A stretch of 64,000 nt of DNA from Ampelocalamus luodianensis (lineage: Eukaryota > Streptophyta > Magnoliopsida > Poales > Poaceae), in contig JAYEVH010000044.1 in assembly GCA_036346255.1 (NCBI GenBank), positions 62,001-126,000 on the forward strand. The letters run 5' to 3'. Under the pieces are notes generated by a model, which was given only the letters and a program-made list of their open reading frames with translations, did no database searches and was not told the origin of the DNA. Every line of letters begins with the position of its first letter. Position 1 is the first letter of the stretch. Both the position numbers and the translations under genes were made by a program. Shown here one piece after another: positions 37,662 to 49,236 of this stretch.

Positions 37662-38235
37662 TGTAACATCCCAATTGTTTTAGCCTTATTGTCAAAAAAG
37701 TAATTTCCAAAAAAAGAAATAACGATTTTCTTGAATCAAATAAAGCTTAAATTGCAATGTCAGAAATTAAATTGATTTAATATGAATAAAAACATGAATT
37801 AAATCCAAAATTAATTTACTTGAGTTCCCCTAGTTCCATAGTTTTTTCTTGAATTTTCTTGAATTGTTCCGAGTTGGTTTGCTATTTTTCTTCGCTTATT
37901 TGAATTTCCTATATTTCTAAAAATAAAACACTAATTTAAATTAGTGGAATGCTTTTGGGCCGAATCTTTTCCTCCGGCCCTATTCTCCCTCTCTCTCTCC
38001 TGGGCCTGAGGCCCATTTCTCTCTCTCCTGGGTCGAAGCCCGTTTTACTCTGATGCCAGCCCGTCTCTCTTTTCTCTTTCTTCTGGCCAGACTCCTCTTG
38101 GGCCAGCCCATCTCGCCACTGTCTCTCCTATGCCGCTGACCTATGGGGCCCACCTGTCGGCTAGGGAGTTCGGTTCTTGCACACCACCTCCGATGTGATC
38201 ACCATGGAAACTTCTTTGCATGCCATCTTCGCCAC
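37662..38235 (+). repeat. 5' fragment of a gypsy LTR
   Basis: It begins TGTAACATCCCAATTGTT, has the AT-rich first 300 bases typical of these LTRs, and then a C/T-rich block of repeated CTCTCTCCTGGGCC/GGCCC words. No TATA, palindrome cassette or LTR end follows, so only the U3 part remains. Confidence 0.6.
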
Positions 38236-38368
38236 AATCAAGTCGTCGATCTTATGAAAAATGAAATAAGGAAAATGGCTGAGAATTCTTGGATGATAAT
38301 AGGTGTCGACGATCAAGTCGCTGATCTTACGAAATAAAAAGAGGAAAATGGCTAATAGTTCTTGGAGG
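38236..38368 (+). repeat. Diverged tandem duplication, period about 75 bp
   Basis: ATCAAGTCGTCGATCTTATG..GGAAAATGGCTGA at 38237 is echoed by ATCAAGTCGCTGATCTTACG..GGAAAATGGCTAA at 38312, with indels. Function unknown. Confidence 0.6.
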
Positions 38369-38818
38369 AGAATGGAGCTACTCTTTATTGCAATAAACTG
38401 GCTATTATATGGGTGCCTTAAGGAAGGCGACAGACTAGCCCTAATTACACTAAATGTGTTGTTTGCTATACAACTACTTCAATTGACTTGTTGATCTTCC
38501 AAAATCCGCTTGTCTTGGCGGTTCATCATCCATCTTTACATAACTGGCAAAGAGGTGGCAGTTACTCCTGGAGAAGACACCTCTTGGAAGTGATGCGACT
38601 GGTCAGAGAGGCAGTTTCAGTCAATAAGAGAGTAACTGACTGCCAGTTGGCGTAGGTAGGAGACGCAATAACTGTGATACAGTTATTGCCAGTGACTCAA
38701 GGCTGTAAACATCGTGTGGTTTAGGGCTGATAAAGCACATGCCCTATTCTTCACACAGAAAGGATGTCTTTGGAATCGGGTCCAAGTACCAGTTCAAAAT
38801 CTTTACGAATAGTCATTT
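38369..38818. other. Unassigned sequence before the CACTA end
   Basis: No supported coding region. Pairs of related words such as GGCAGTTACTCCTGG and CCAGTTGGCGTAGG suggest old repeat-derived DNA, but no element can be named. Confidence 0.3.
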
Positions 38819-40236
38819 CACTACTACAAAAAGGCACATACTAAACGCCTCATCACAGACGGTTGACCAAAACCATCTGTATTACATGTAATCACAGACA
38901 GTTTTGGTTTAGAGACCGTCTGTGTTACTAGCTGTGCTAAAAATCGTCTGTGAAGAGGGCTAGATCACAGACGGTTCACATTTAAAACCATCTGTGAAGT
39001 ATCACAGACGGTTGTTAACACGAACCGTCTGTGATAATTGTAGACTTCACAAACGGTTCATGATACGAACCGTCTGTGATACTTCATAGACGGTTCTTAA
39101 TACGAACCGTCTATGATAAGTATAATATCATAGACGGTTTGTATTAAAAACCGTCTGTGACTTATTCTCTGATTTTACCATGGCTTGAAATCACTACTCT
39201 GATTTTACCATGGAAATCATAGTGTTAGTGATTTCAAACCATGGTAAAATACCATGGAAATCAGAGTGTTAGTGATTTCAAGTCATGGTAAAATCACAGA
39301 GTAAGGAAATTCCAAGCCATGGTAAAATCACAGAGTAAGGAAAATTATAAGTACGATTTTTAATCTGAACCGTTTATGATACTAGCTTATCACAGACGGT
39401 TTTTAATATGAACCGTCTGTGATACTAGCTTATCATGCACAAACGGTTTTTATTTGAAATCGTCTGTGATTTGCGGAAATATTTGAATGCTTGCGCGGGA
39501 GGCGAAATGTTTTGGCGCTGTCCTTATATATTATACCCACCCCCGCTTTGTCTTCCATCAATCTCTCCCTCTCCCCTCCCCACGTCGAGCTCCGCGACCA
39601 CCCTCGATTCCCCGGCGTGGTTCAGCGAGGAGACGCAGCCAACGAGGAGGAGGAGGAGGGACGCGGAGGTGTTCCATGTCTGCCGCAGGAGGTAGACTGC
39701 TGGAAGGTACGTGTATATCCCCAAAACATACACAATTTGTTGGTTGTTTGATGATTCTTATTTTATTTGTACCTAATACCGGAGCGCTGCCGGAGGTTTT
39801 CAGTTGTCTCTCCTTGCCGACGACCTTGAGTCGAACTCGGACAACATACAAGAACAGCTTGTGATATGCTGGTGAGGTACAGAGAGAAGCAGTGTTGAAC
39901 CAATCTAAGAAGCCGATGAGTTCTTTAGGAGCTTGGAGGCATAGATGGTTTCTAGCTAGTTTAACTTTGTAAATTTATTGTTTTTTCCCATTCGGAGAGA
40001 ACGTTGTGAAACCTTTTGGTTTTCCTTTCCTATAATGCGTTTGCCATCAGAATTTTAATTGGATTTTAGTTGTCTTGCTAGAGGTTGTATATGAAAACTA
40101 CTGTCCAGCAATTAATTGGTTTTGCTCAAAATCCGATTTTTTTTTACAATAGAAAAAATTATCACAGACGGTTCTTGTTTAGAACCGTCTGTTGAAATAG
40201 ACTATCACAGACGGTTCTAAACAAGAACCGTCTGAT
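38819..40236 (+). mobile_element. CACTA (En/Spm-type) transposon, left end and subterminal repeats
   Basis: The terminus CACTACTACAAAAAGGCAC is of the CACTA type. It is followed by many direct and inverted copies of ATCACAGACGGTT/AACCGTCTGTGAT (38850-39170, 39380-39470, 40158-40232), the expected transposase-binding subterminal repeats. A second inverted-repeat set with core TTTACCATGG fills 39170-39345. Between 39500 and 40140 is a promoter-like TATATATTA, a C-rich leader and untranslatable sequence. No TPD1/TNP2 transposase is seen. I do not find the matching right terminus (TTTTTGTAGTAGTG), so the element is truncated or continues into the following gene. Confidence 0.75.
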
Positions 40237-40241
40237 GGTTT

Positions 40242-43117
40242 TTGGAGAAGATTAAGATGCTTCCCGACCAGACTTTGATCTCTTGGAGATTAGCGGTTGG
40301 AGAGCATTCTCCTAGCTGTGAAGAGGGGGAAATCCCTATTTTCCTCGCCTACATCGAGTGCTGGTTTAGGTTACCAGCGCATCTGTTCCTCTCCAAGGTC
40401 CTCAAGTACTATGGAGATGAATTGGTCAACCTTGCCCCTAACTCGATCGCCAACAACAGCATCTTCATCTACCTTTGTGAAGCATACCTGGGGATCACAC
40501 TAGATCTGAAGGTCTTCATGTATTTCTACAAGATGGCGAAGTTGGGGAAGTCAACGGCGTCACCTGGGGAGTGCGATCTGTGCCTCCGCGATGGAAAGGC
40601 TGATGAGTACATCCGTATGTTCTCAAAGTCTTCGTGGTCATCATGAAAAAAAGCTAGTTCTATATGATGGTCGCCAAGGAAGACAGCCTCTACTTCGCTG
40701 ACAAGATGGCGATCGAGAATCCAAGCTAGCGTTCCTCCACGAAGAAGGAGGGAAAAGTGGGGAAATGGATTGAAGCCATCCAACTCCTTAGCATCACGGG
40801 CCTCACTTCTTGGCATGTAGTGAAGGATTTCTCCACACGCCAGATAAGCCACCTAAAGCTGCATGATCGTGCCATGCTATAGTACATTGGTTGTGATGAT
40901 ACGACCAGGGATTCTTCGGAATGTAAGTCTTGAAAAAATCCCGACTAGTATGGTTTATTTTAGTTGATTGTTTTTGTAACCTTATAGTTTCTCTCTTTTT
41001 ACAGCCTTTTCCTCTGAAGAAATGAGGGATCAGATCAAAATAATCTATGCCAGGGAGCCTGGTGATAAGGCTGATGTTCCCTGGATTTTGGCTATGGTCT
41101 CTCTAGCAGAGAGAATAGAGAGGCGTAAGGTAAAAAACAATAACCTTTTTTCATCATTTATATATTTTCCGATCGGTATGCTATAATACTCCTTTAATGT
41201 GCAGTCAGTCGTGACGGATATTAGTAAGCTTGCCAAAAGCTCGAATCCTATTGCTGCCATGACCACTTCTGCCCCAACGACCACTCTGGATGGTGGCCCC
41301 TTGGAGAGAAAAAAAGAGTACCGAAAAAGAGATATATATTTTAGATGAAAATTTTCATCACCTAATTAAGCTTAATTTATAATTTAGGCGGGAGAGAAGG
41401 AAGACCCGCCGACCAAAACTCCAGCGGTCGTAGACTCCAGAGCGGTCGGGATCGACCAGGCAGTTGCTCCTGAAGCAACTGTTCCAGAGGTCGACGAAAC
41501 CACCATCTCCGAACAGATGGTCATGGAACTCATCTCCGACCACGTGGTCGGGGAGATTACTTCTGACCTTCGGTCAGAGGATGTTGGGGGTCTAACCGGC
41601 CCTACCGGATCGGATTCGATGAAATCAGTTGAGAAGAAGAAAAGGAAGGCAAGCGCTCTGGATTTTGCTCCAGGGCATTTCAAAATCAAGACCAGGTATG
41701 TAAAATAAAGAAAATTCATGCCTTTAGTTTTTCTTGTATTATGAAACCCTGACCTTTCTTTTATCTATCTTCGTAGATCCTCTGGTGTTCCAATTTCTTC
41801 CGAGCAAAGCACCCCTCAGGAGGAAACTCCTAAGGAAAGGATGGCCGAGCCAGCCCTTGAGCAGGTGGAAGCAACGATGCCTGCTGAGGAATCCTTAGCA
41901 GCTCTGACCGTGCCTTTGGAGGTGGCTGTAGAAGACAAGTCCCAGCAGGTTCTACCCTTTGTTGGGATAGAAGTGGTTGAAGTGATTGACCTCGCAAAGG
42001 GGAGTCCTTTAGTTAGGAGGTCTCCTCGCCTCCATAACATTCCCAGCCAACCTCAACTTTTCGATGATAAAAGACTTGAGGAGGCTTGGAGGAAGATCGT
42101 AGACTATCAATCAAAGACAGAATCTAAGAGCTTGTACTCTGTATATGCCAACATGGGGATCCATGTAAACATCTTACGACCACTCTTATGGCATTTTCCT
42201 AAATTTTTATTTAAAACTTAAAGGAGTTTACCATTTTTTAGCATATGTTGGAGAACGTCACTGTGGTCAGAGAACTGACCCAGTGACTAACTGTTTTGGA
42301 GAAGAAAAACTCTGAACTAAAAAGTAAGTACTTCTTTTTGGCTTCTTCTTTCCTTTTTTGTTATTTTGTTCCTCATTGTTTCTCAAATTCTCCCCTTGTT
42401 GTATTTGACAGAATTGGAAAATTTTGAGAAGAAGGTCATAGCTAAGGAAGCCATAATAGCTAAGCTTGAAGGGAAGTGCAAAGCACAAGACCGGTCGATC
42501 AAAGACTGGTCGACCAGGTTCAATGAAAACTCTCTCAAGCACAAGGAAGCCATCGAGGATTTTGAGAAGGAGACTCAAGGTAACTGATGGTGAACCTGAC
42601 CAGTTTAATATGTACATTAAATTTATTTCTTTAACCTTGATTTACTCATGCAGAGCAAACTCAAAAGCGAAAGCAAACAGAAAAAGCTCTTGAGTTCGAG
42701 CATGATAAGGAGAAGGAACTCGAGCAGAGTCTTGAAGAGAAGATTATTGCTTTGAATAAGATGCTCGTTGACACGGGAGCGAAAACATTCTTTTCTTCTT
42801 CAAGAGACCTACTGGAGAAGGCGAATTGCCTTGGTCGGTGGCTCGAGGTTCTCCAAGATCTGCTCGCAACCTCTCAGGGGAACCACACAAAGATCATGAA
42901 GGACATTGTTGCAGACGGAGTTAGCTTTGGTTTAGCAAAGCTTAAGGCCTCCGACCCCTCCATCAACCTCCGAGCCCTTGAAGCGGACTTCAACTGCTCA
43001 GAGGAAGAAGCAGCCAAGATCTTCAAGGGGGTAATGCCCTTTGGAAACAAGGTTGCAGAGGAGATGAAGGTTGGATCTTCGTCTCATAGCGACCAGTCTA
43101 GTGGCCCCGAAGAGTAG
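40242..43117 (+). pseudogene. PF04195-type ('putative gypsy type transposon') gene with introns, decayed
   Basis: Exon-like blocks with matching splice signals are 40242-40922, 41005-41129, 41205-41317, 41388-41695, 41777-42164, 42242-42323, 42412-42579 and 42654-43117. The first block carries the family signature: FLAYIECWFRLPAHLFLSK, LAPNSIANNSIFIYLCEAYL, and later KVGKWIEAIQLLSITGLTSW. The middle is acidic and low in complexity, with KKKRKAS as a possible nuclear signal. The last three blocks are a Glu/Lys-rich coiled coil. In-frame stops in exon 1 (from about 40645 onward) and a TGA at 42282-42284 indicate decay. The family is known from grass transposons; its function is not established. 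Whether it belonged to the CACTA element next to it or to a retroelement cannot be settled here. Confidence 0.7.
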
Positions 43118-43968
43118 ATGATGTAATATTAAAATTGTAAATGTAAAAACTTACCTTTTGTCATCAGTAAAGCTTATGTTTATCTTTTCAACTTTGTTGA
43201 GTACTCATATATCTCCTAGCCCCGAGTGCTTGTGTAGTAGAAATACTTAATAACGAAGTAGTAGACCAAGAAAAAGAGCACATATTGCGACCAACATACA
43301 AAGTATGCACTGATTATGTTGTAAAAATGATCTAGTTAACATTAGGAAAGCAATTTGGTCGGAACTAGTGTATGATTTCGACTAGTCTTAGATTTATTTC
43401 CATAATCGAAATACCATATAGTACATCGTATGGTCGGAAGATGTCATAAGACTTGCACTAATAATAAGAAATTATGCAAAGATGTATGCACACAAAAAGT
43501 GATAAGTGCTCTTATTTATACACATTATCCAAACTGGTCGAGAGGTGGCTAAGAACTAAAGACATGATTGACACTTCGTGAAATGTATTTGTTCTCAAGT
43601 TCCGGCTGGTAGCAAAGATCGTAAGAAAAGGATCGTCGCTAGGAAGCTCCTTTCCAGTGGGCAGGACCACATGCGGAGAGAAGAGATTTTGAATAGGAGG
43701 CTTTCCGTGTCTCGACCAGTTGCAAAAACAAGAATAGAACAGAATGTTGAAGTGAAGAAAGAAAGTCTTTTGAGTCCCTGAGCATGTAAGTAACTATATC
43801 TAATTGTCTGTGTGATGCTCCTTTTACTTGTTTCCTTCTTTGAGAAAACAGTGTGTGGTCGCTCCTGAGAACCATCTCTATGACGGTCATGACACGGACC
43901 TTCATGGCGCATGACTAATATGTCAAAGCCAATAAGTAAAAATATCCTTTAGAAGGATGTCGGAGAGC
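43118..43968. other. Downstream flank without a recognised gene
   Basis: AT-rich sequence with scattered GGTCG/CGACCA words like those in the preceding exons. A 67-codon basic frame at 43578-43781 has no family resemblance that I can name. Confidence 0.4.
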
Positions 43969-44018
43969 TGTAACATCCTAATTTTCTGAGTCTTGAAAAT
44001 CCTTTTCATTAGTTTAGC
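43969..44018 (+). repeat. First 50 bp of a gypsy LTR, cut by LTR D1
   Basis: TGTAACATCCTAATTTTCTG is an LTR start of the same general type. Fifty bases later a second start, TGTAACATCCCAAAATTC, begins D1, implying that D1 inserted into this LTR or that the junction was rearranged. Confidence 0.6.
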
Positions 44019-44772
44019 TGTAACATCCCAAAATTCAAATTCTGGGATTATGTAAGACAAATGCATTAGGAAAATTTTCTTTGATCAATTGCATATGGAA
44101 TATACCATGTTGAATTTGGTTTTTGAAATTAAAAGCAAAACTTGAACTACAATAAAAAAGATGCTAAAAGGGAAATAGATAAAAAAAAATTAAATATATT
44201 TGATGAGAGAATTATTACAGGCATATTATCCCAGAAAAAATTCACAAAAGGATTTATATGAAATCTTATTTAAAAAAAACCATCACAAAAGAGCAAAACA
44301 GAAAATTGTGTGAATTTTGTAGAAATTCAAAGAAGGTCTAAACCTCTTAAAAATTTACAAGAGGAACTACTTTAGGTCAGAAGTCTGCACAAAAATTTTC
44401 ATTAATTTTTTACTTAATACGATTAGTAATTTAAATCGGCAAATAAATCAGCCGAAAATCACAAAAATCCTAAACCTAATCTACCCTTACCTCTCTCTGG
44501 CTGGTGGGCCCTGTGCGCAGACATTGTCGTCCACCTCGGCTCAACCACACCAGCACATAGTAGCGAGGGCATCACCACTCACCCGTGGTTTTCCCTCACC
44601 ACCCCCGGTTTTGGACTCCAGCCACCGCCATTATCTCCACGTCATCTCGCTGGTCAACCCTGCGTCCATCCCCTGCGACGACCGCACCTACCCTGCCCGT
44701 ACACCGGAGATCTCTGCCAGCATTGCTCGTGGTCACCTCGACCTCTCCTCGCAAATCTCCGCCACCTTCGCC

Positions 44773-44780
44773 TATATAAA
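44773..44780 (+). promoter_or_regulatory. TATA box of LTR D1
   Basis: TATATAAA, 754 bases into the LTR, at the same offset as in D2. Confidence 0.65.
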
Positions 44781-45429
44781 TGCCACCCTGAGCTTCTCCA
44801 CCTTTTTTCCAACTCAGTGCGCTCACTCACTCATCTTCTACTCCACTCAATCCAGCTCTAGAGCTCGAAGAGCGCGAACCCTAAAGCGGCCGTGCACCGC
44901 CACCTTCGTCCCCAATGTCGTGAAGGGTTTAGTGTCGATCTCTTCATGTCATATCATTTGTCAGAGAACCCCAAAGCTATCCCCTCACTCCATTCTTTCT
45001 TTGATTCACAGGATCTCCCGAATCGCTTCTTCCTCTTCAGCTCCAACGAGAACTACCGCTTTAGTCGCCGTAAGAGCTACAAGGCATTTGTGACCAATTC
45101 CTCATGCCTGGAAACATCATCTGAGCACCAGGGAGCTTCCACAACCACGAGACGACCAGGGAGCTTCCAAGAGCACGAGACGAGGACTAGCATCGCCCGA
45201 GCTTCTTCTCCGCGTACGACCAACCTCGCCGGCTCGACTTGTCATCGACCAGTCGGCTCCGACCACCTCAGCTCCTTTCATCACTTCCGGTATGACCCTA
45301 GTAGCCTTTAGATGCTATTGCATGCATTAGTTTGGCAGGGCATTGCTTGTTCGAGTTCTTGCTCTTTGCTGTAGCAGCTCCTCCGCTTGACGCTGGTGTG
45401 CCACCGCGTCAAGCCACCTCTGGCTATGC

Positions 45430-45768
45430 GTTGGTGTCGACGGGTGCACATTAGTATGGATATCCCATTTTGGGCATTCTCCGACCTCTCCAAGCATCAT
45501 ACTGCCGGTGACACGCACGGGCGTGAGCGCCACTGGGCGGCACAACGGTGACAAGCACTATAGCTTGTCATCAGTTGCCTAATCCCAGCCATTAGCGCTA
45601 ATTCACAATGTCGGTGGATGTGCAAGGGTATGGAGATTCCATCCTGGGCACTCTCTGATCGCCTACGAGTATCACGCCACCGACAAGACGCATGGGCGTG
45701 AAAGCCACCGTGCAGCACAATGGTGACGAGCTCTGTAGTTCGTCATCAGCTGCCTAATCTCCGTCATT
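45430..45768 (+). repeat. Diverged tandem duplication in D1 leader, each copy with a stem-loop
   Basis: Both copies run from a GTCG(A/G)(C/T)GG start through ATGGA(T/G)AT(C/T)CCAT to a hairpin and GCCTAATC. The hairpins are TGACAAGC/GCTTGTCA (45549-45570) and TGACGAGC/GTTCGTCA (45724-45745). D2 has a single copy (about 49865-50012). Confidence 0.7.
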
Positions 45769-45912
45769 AAACACTAAGTAATGCTTAGTTGTCGGGTCAG
45801 CCGTATTGATTCACTGATGTGTGGGATCGAGTCAAAAGCATAAATCAAAATGTTCTCGTAGATGAGTTTATGACATGCGGGCTGACGCCTTAAGTGCATA
45901 GTGAAATCTCCC

Positions 45913-46001
45913 TTCGACCAGGTGGTCGAAAGTCCCTTCGACCAGGTGGTCGAAGCACTCTTCGACTAGGTGGTCGAAAATCCCTCGACCAGGTAGTTGA
46001 A
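45913..46001 (+). repeat. 24-bp tandem repeat of TTCGACCAGGTGGTCGAA in D1
   Basis: Copies start at 45913, 45937, 45961 and about 45984; each is an inverted repeat (arms TTCGACCA/TGGTCGAA). Looser copies follow at 46144 and 46167. D2 and A lack it at the corresponding place. Confidence 0.9.
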
Positions 46002-47433
46002 GCTCGCTATGACCACACGTAGCCGTAGACACTCCTTCCGACCACGAGTGCTCAAACTGTGAACAGTACTCAAAATTGTGAACAGTACTCGAAATCCACC
46101 TTCGACCAGTACACTAAACAATGTACCATACTTGAAACCTCCTTTCGACTAGGTAGTCGAAACCTCCTTTCGACTACCTCTTTCCGGCCAGGTGGTCACA
46201 ACGGGTAACAGTACTTGAAACCATCTCTCTTTTTCCAGGGATTTCCAATCCAACTCAACTTCCGACCTCAATAACTTTTGCTACAAAACTCCAAATGAGT
46301 CGATTTTTGTCTCTAAATTCATCTAAAATTGTAATCTACCTGATTTTGCAAAAATATTTGTATTCGATTATTGTTGAAACTTATTTGGATGAATTAATTG
46401 ATTTTTGGCTTCTTTTTGCATTAGATGTTGATTGCGTGAACGAAATCTCCGACGACCAACCGATCTCATATTCAGAACAACCTGAGCAAGGCAAGCACCC
46501 CCTTTGATCATATTGATCCCAATATTTTACTTATTGTACTTTGTTTTGCAAATAAATTATTGCATGTGCGTATGTTTGATATTAAACTGCTATATTTGGG
46601 ATGTCGGTAGTTGTTAATCCTATTTGATGCATGAATTCCCTTGATATGTTGATATCCTTACTACTAGTAGACATTAGGATATGGGTTATACAATATGTGA
46701 TGTCAACTTGGGAATTTAAGTGCAAATACCGCACAACCGCTAATTAGACCGATAGGTTTTTCTAAAAGGATATAAAAGGACAATATGAAAACTGTGGATT
46801 TGGGAGATTTGTGGAAAATGACCAAAGGGGTGTGCCTCTGTTATTTTGGTATTAAAAAAATGCAAAACCTAGTATTTTGGTATTAAAAAAAAATGCAAAA
46901 CCTAGTTTTGGACGCGGACGAATTATATTATATTCTGAAAAAGGGGGGGAAGGACTCTCACTCGTAGATAGGTGGATTCTCGCCCGGGTCAGTTAAGGAC
47001 CGGATGCCAGCAAATCCAGATCTAAGCCTTACGTACAACAACATGTGCCATTTATGGGGTGGCCTTAGCTAATTAAGTCATCGAAAAACTAGCCTTACAC
47101 GTAGGTAGGCTGAACAGTGCAGACAGGGCCAAAAGGACCGGCATGTCCGAAGGGGCTCCCATCCCCGAGGGGGTGGAATAAAGCCTTCCGACACAACTAT
47201 GAATGCCTGACTCAATGGGAGCAATCCAGGTAAGTGAAGGATCCTCCCTCAATGGGAGCAATCTGGGTAAGTGAAGGATAAGATCTATTCGCCGGGCTAG
47301 TGTAGGGTTAGGACTAGATGATGTAAAGGCTTCGACGTGTACTCTAGACTGCTTACCTATGGTAGTGAGCGGTGGCACCGACGGGTGCCGAACAAACTAG
47401 AGAATTCGTGTTATGTGGGTAAAGCCGTACAAA

Positions 47434-47485
47434 CTCTTCAGAGTGTGAATCTATTATAATAGTCGTGCTCTCGGTCATGAGTGTT
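47434..47485 (+). other. Palindrome cassette of LTR D1
   Basis: CTCTTCAGAG (47434-47443) and a perfect CTATTATAATAG (47451-47462) are followed by a GCTCTCGGTCATGAGTG hairpin (arms CTC/GAG). Confidence 0.65.
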
Positions 47486-48250
47486 CTTAGTGCGGACGGT
47501 ATGGGTTTAGTGTTGTTTTTCATAAAACTGTCTTATGGGGAAAATCTAGGAAATGGGTGAATTGCTGAGTTAACTACCGAGTTATGGCTGAACCGAAATG
47601 ATGCTCGTGACTAGGGAGGGTTGCGAGTTGTAGATGTTATGATTGAGGATGCATTCAATTACTTATTACTGTCTAGTATTTATTCAACTACTCTTTCAAA
47701 TTCTGTTGCAAAGTACTACTTATGAATATTGCAAATAAAATCTGCTTAATGCAAAACAACTTGTAGCATAGAGCCTTCTCTTGATAGCCTTGCATCTATA
47801 TAAATCTTGCGATACACTACAAGTCTTGCTGAGTACACAAGTACTCAATCTTGCTCATATTGTTGTTTTAGAGTATGAAGAGGAGCCGATACCAGACGAC
47901 GCGTTCTTCGCACTAGGAACCGGAGGGTTCGGTGACGGGTCTATCTATGTTCTTGTTTCCTTGTCGGTTGCCTGAGGATTGTATGGGCAAGCCGTTGGAG
48001 CTTTTGCTACTTTTGTTATATCTTCCACTACTACTTTACTCTGTTAGTACTGTTTAATATTTGGCCGATCGACCTTTGTAATATAATACATGTACCTCTT
48101 AAGTTAATTTCCCATTTTGCTCTACCTTGTATTTGTGAATGTATGGTTGTGTATGCTAAGTGTTGTGAATGTGTGTGCAAGCTACTGATCTAGGGACTAG
48201 CACAAAATACACATAAGGCCTTCGGGTATTCCACACCCGGGGGTCTGACA

Positions 48251-48463
48251 ATCTTCAACCAAATCTTTCTTATCAGGAACAACCAATCTGAACTCTAGAT
48301 GAAGCCATGTGTCATACACGTAGCCGTGCTATCAAGATGTTGAGAATCCAGTGGAGCAACCACATTGAAAATAAAGCTACATGGGAGCGAGAAGATCGTC
48401 TTAGAGCCGAATTCCCCACTTTCTTTACCAATTCCTCTGAATCTCGAGGACACAATTCTTTGT
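48251..48463 (+). pseudogene. Pol tail with chromodomain, only internal remnant of element D
   Basis: A frame from 48253 to the TAA at 48461-48463 contains one internal TGA and reads LQPNLSYQEQP, then SRAIKMLRIQWSNH and ENKATWEREDRLRAEFP. This is the carboxy-terminal chromodomain of a chromovirus integrase and is closely similar to the one in G1 (26280-26465). It follows the D1 LTR with no primer site, gag, protease, RT or integrase core in between, so almost the whole internal region has been lost. Confidence 0.85.
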
Positions 48464-48477
48464 AAGGGGGGTAGGTT
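48464..48477 (+). other. Polypurine tract of element D
   Basis: AAGGGGGGTAGGTT lies directly before TGTAACATCCC of D2 and matches the G1 tract. Confidence 0.85.
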
Positions 48478-49228
48478 TGTAACATCCCAAAATCCTAATT
48501 CTGGGATTATGTAATATAAATGCATTAGGAAAATTTTCTTTGATCAATTGCATATGGAATATACCTAGTTGAATTTGGTTTTTGAAATTAAAAGCAAAAC
48601 TTGAACCACAATAAAAGAGGTGCTAAAAGGGAAATAGATAAAACAATGTAAATATATTTGATGAGAGAATTATTACAGGCATATTATCCTAGAAACAATT
48701 CGCAAAAGGATTTATATGAAATCTTATTTAGAAAATCCATCACAAAAGAGCAAAACAGAAAATTGTGTGAATTTTTTTGAAATTCACAGAAGGTCTAAAC
48801 CTTGTAAAAATTTACAGGAGTAACTACTTTAGGTCATAAGCCTACAAAAAAATTTCATTAATTTTTGACATAATACGACTAGTAATTAAAATCGACAAAG
48901 AAATCGGCAAAAAATCACAAAAATCCTAAACCTAATCTACCCTTACCTCTCTCTGGCCAGCGAGCCCTGTGCGTAGACATTATCGTCCACCTCAGCTCGA
49001 CCGCGCTTGGGCATGGCCATGAGAGCATCGTCGGTTGCCCGTGGTTTTCCCTCACTACCCCTGGTTTTGGACTACAACTACCGCCATTATCTCCGCGTCA
49101 CCTCGCCGGTCAACCCTGCGCCCATCCCCTGCCCTGATCGCACCTACCCTACCCATACACCAAAGTTCTCCACCAACCTTGCCCGCAGTCACCTTGGCCT
49201 CTCCTCGCCAATGTCCGCCACCTCCGCC

Positions 49229-49236
49229 TATATAAA
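49229..49236 (+). promoter_or_regulatory. TATA box of LTR D2
   Basis: TATATAAA followed by GGCC, 751 bases into the LTR. Confidence 0.65.

Larger units (their letters stand above)
44019..48250 (+). mobile_element. LTR D1 (gypsy, 4.2 kb)
   Basis: It begins TGTAACATCCCAAAATTC and ends CGGGGGTCTGACA. TATA box at 44773-44780. The leader contains a ~180-bp tandem duplication (45430-45768), a 24-bp TTCGACCAGGTGGTCGAA repeat (45913-46001) and the palindrome cassette at 47434. The first ~1.5 kb is about 93 percent identical by eye to D2; the 3' half is clearly less similar. The sequence after its end is not a primer site but the tail of pol. Confidence 0.88.

Noticed and set aside
38850..39170. Regularly recurring ACAGACGGTT units that could suggest a CRISPR array
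   Set aside because: Units occur in both orientations with irregular spacing next to a CACTA terminus; a plant context and CACTA subterminal repeats explain them.
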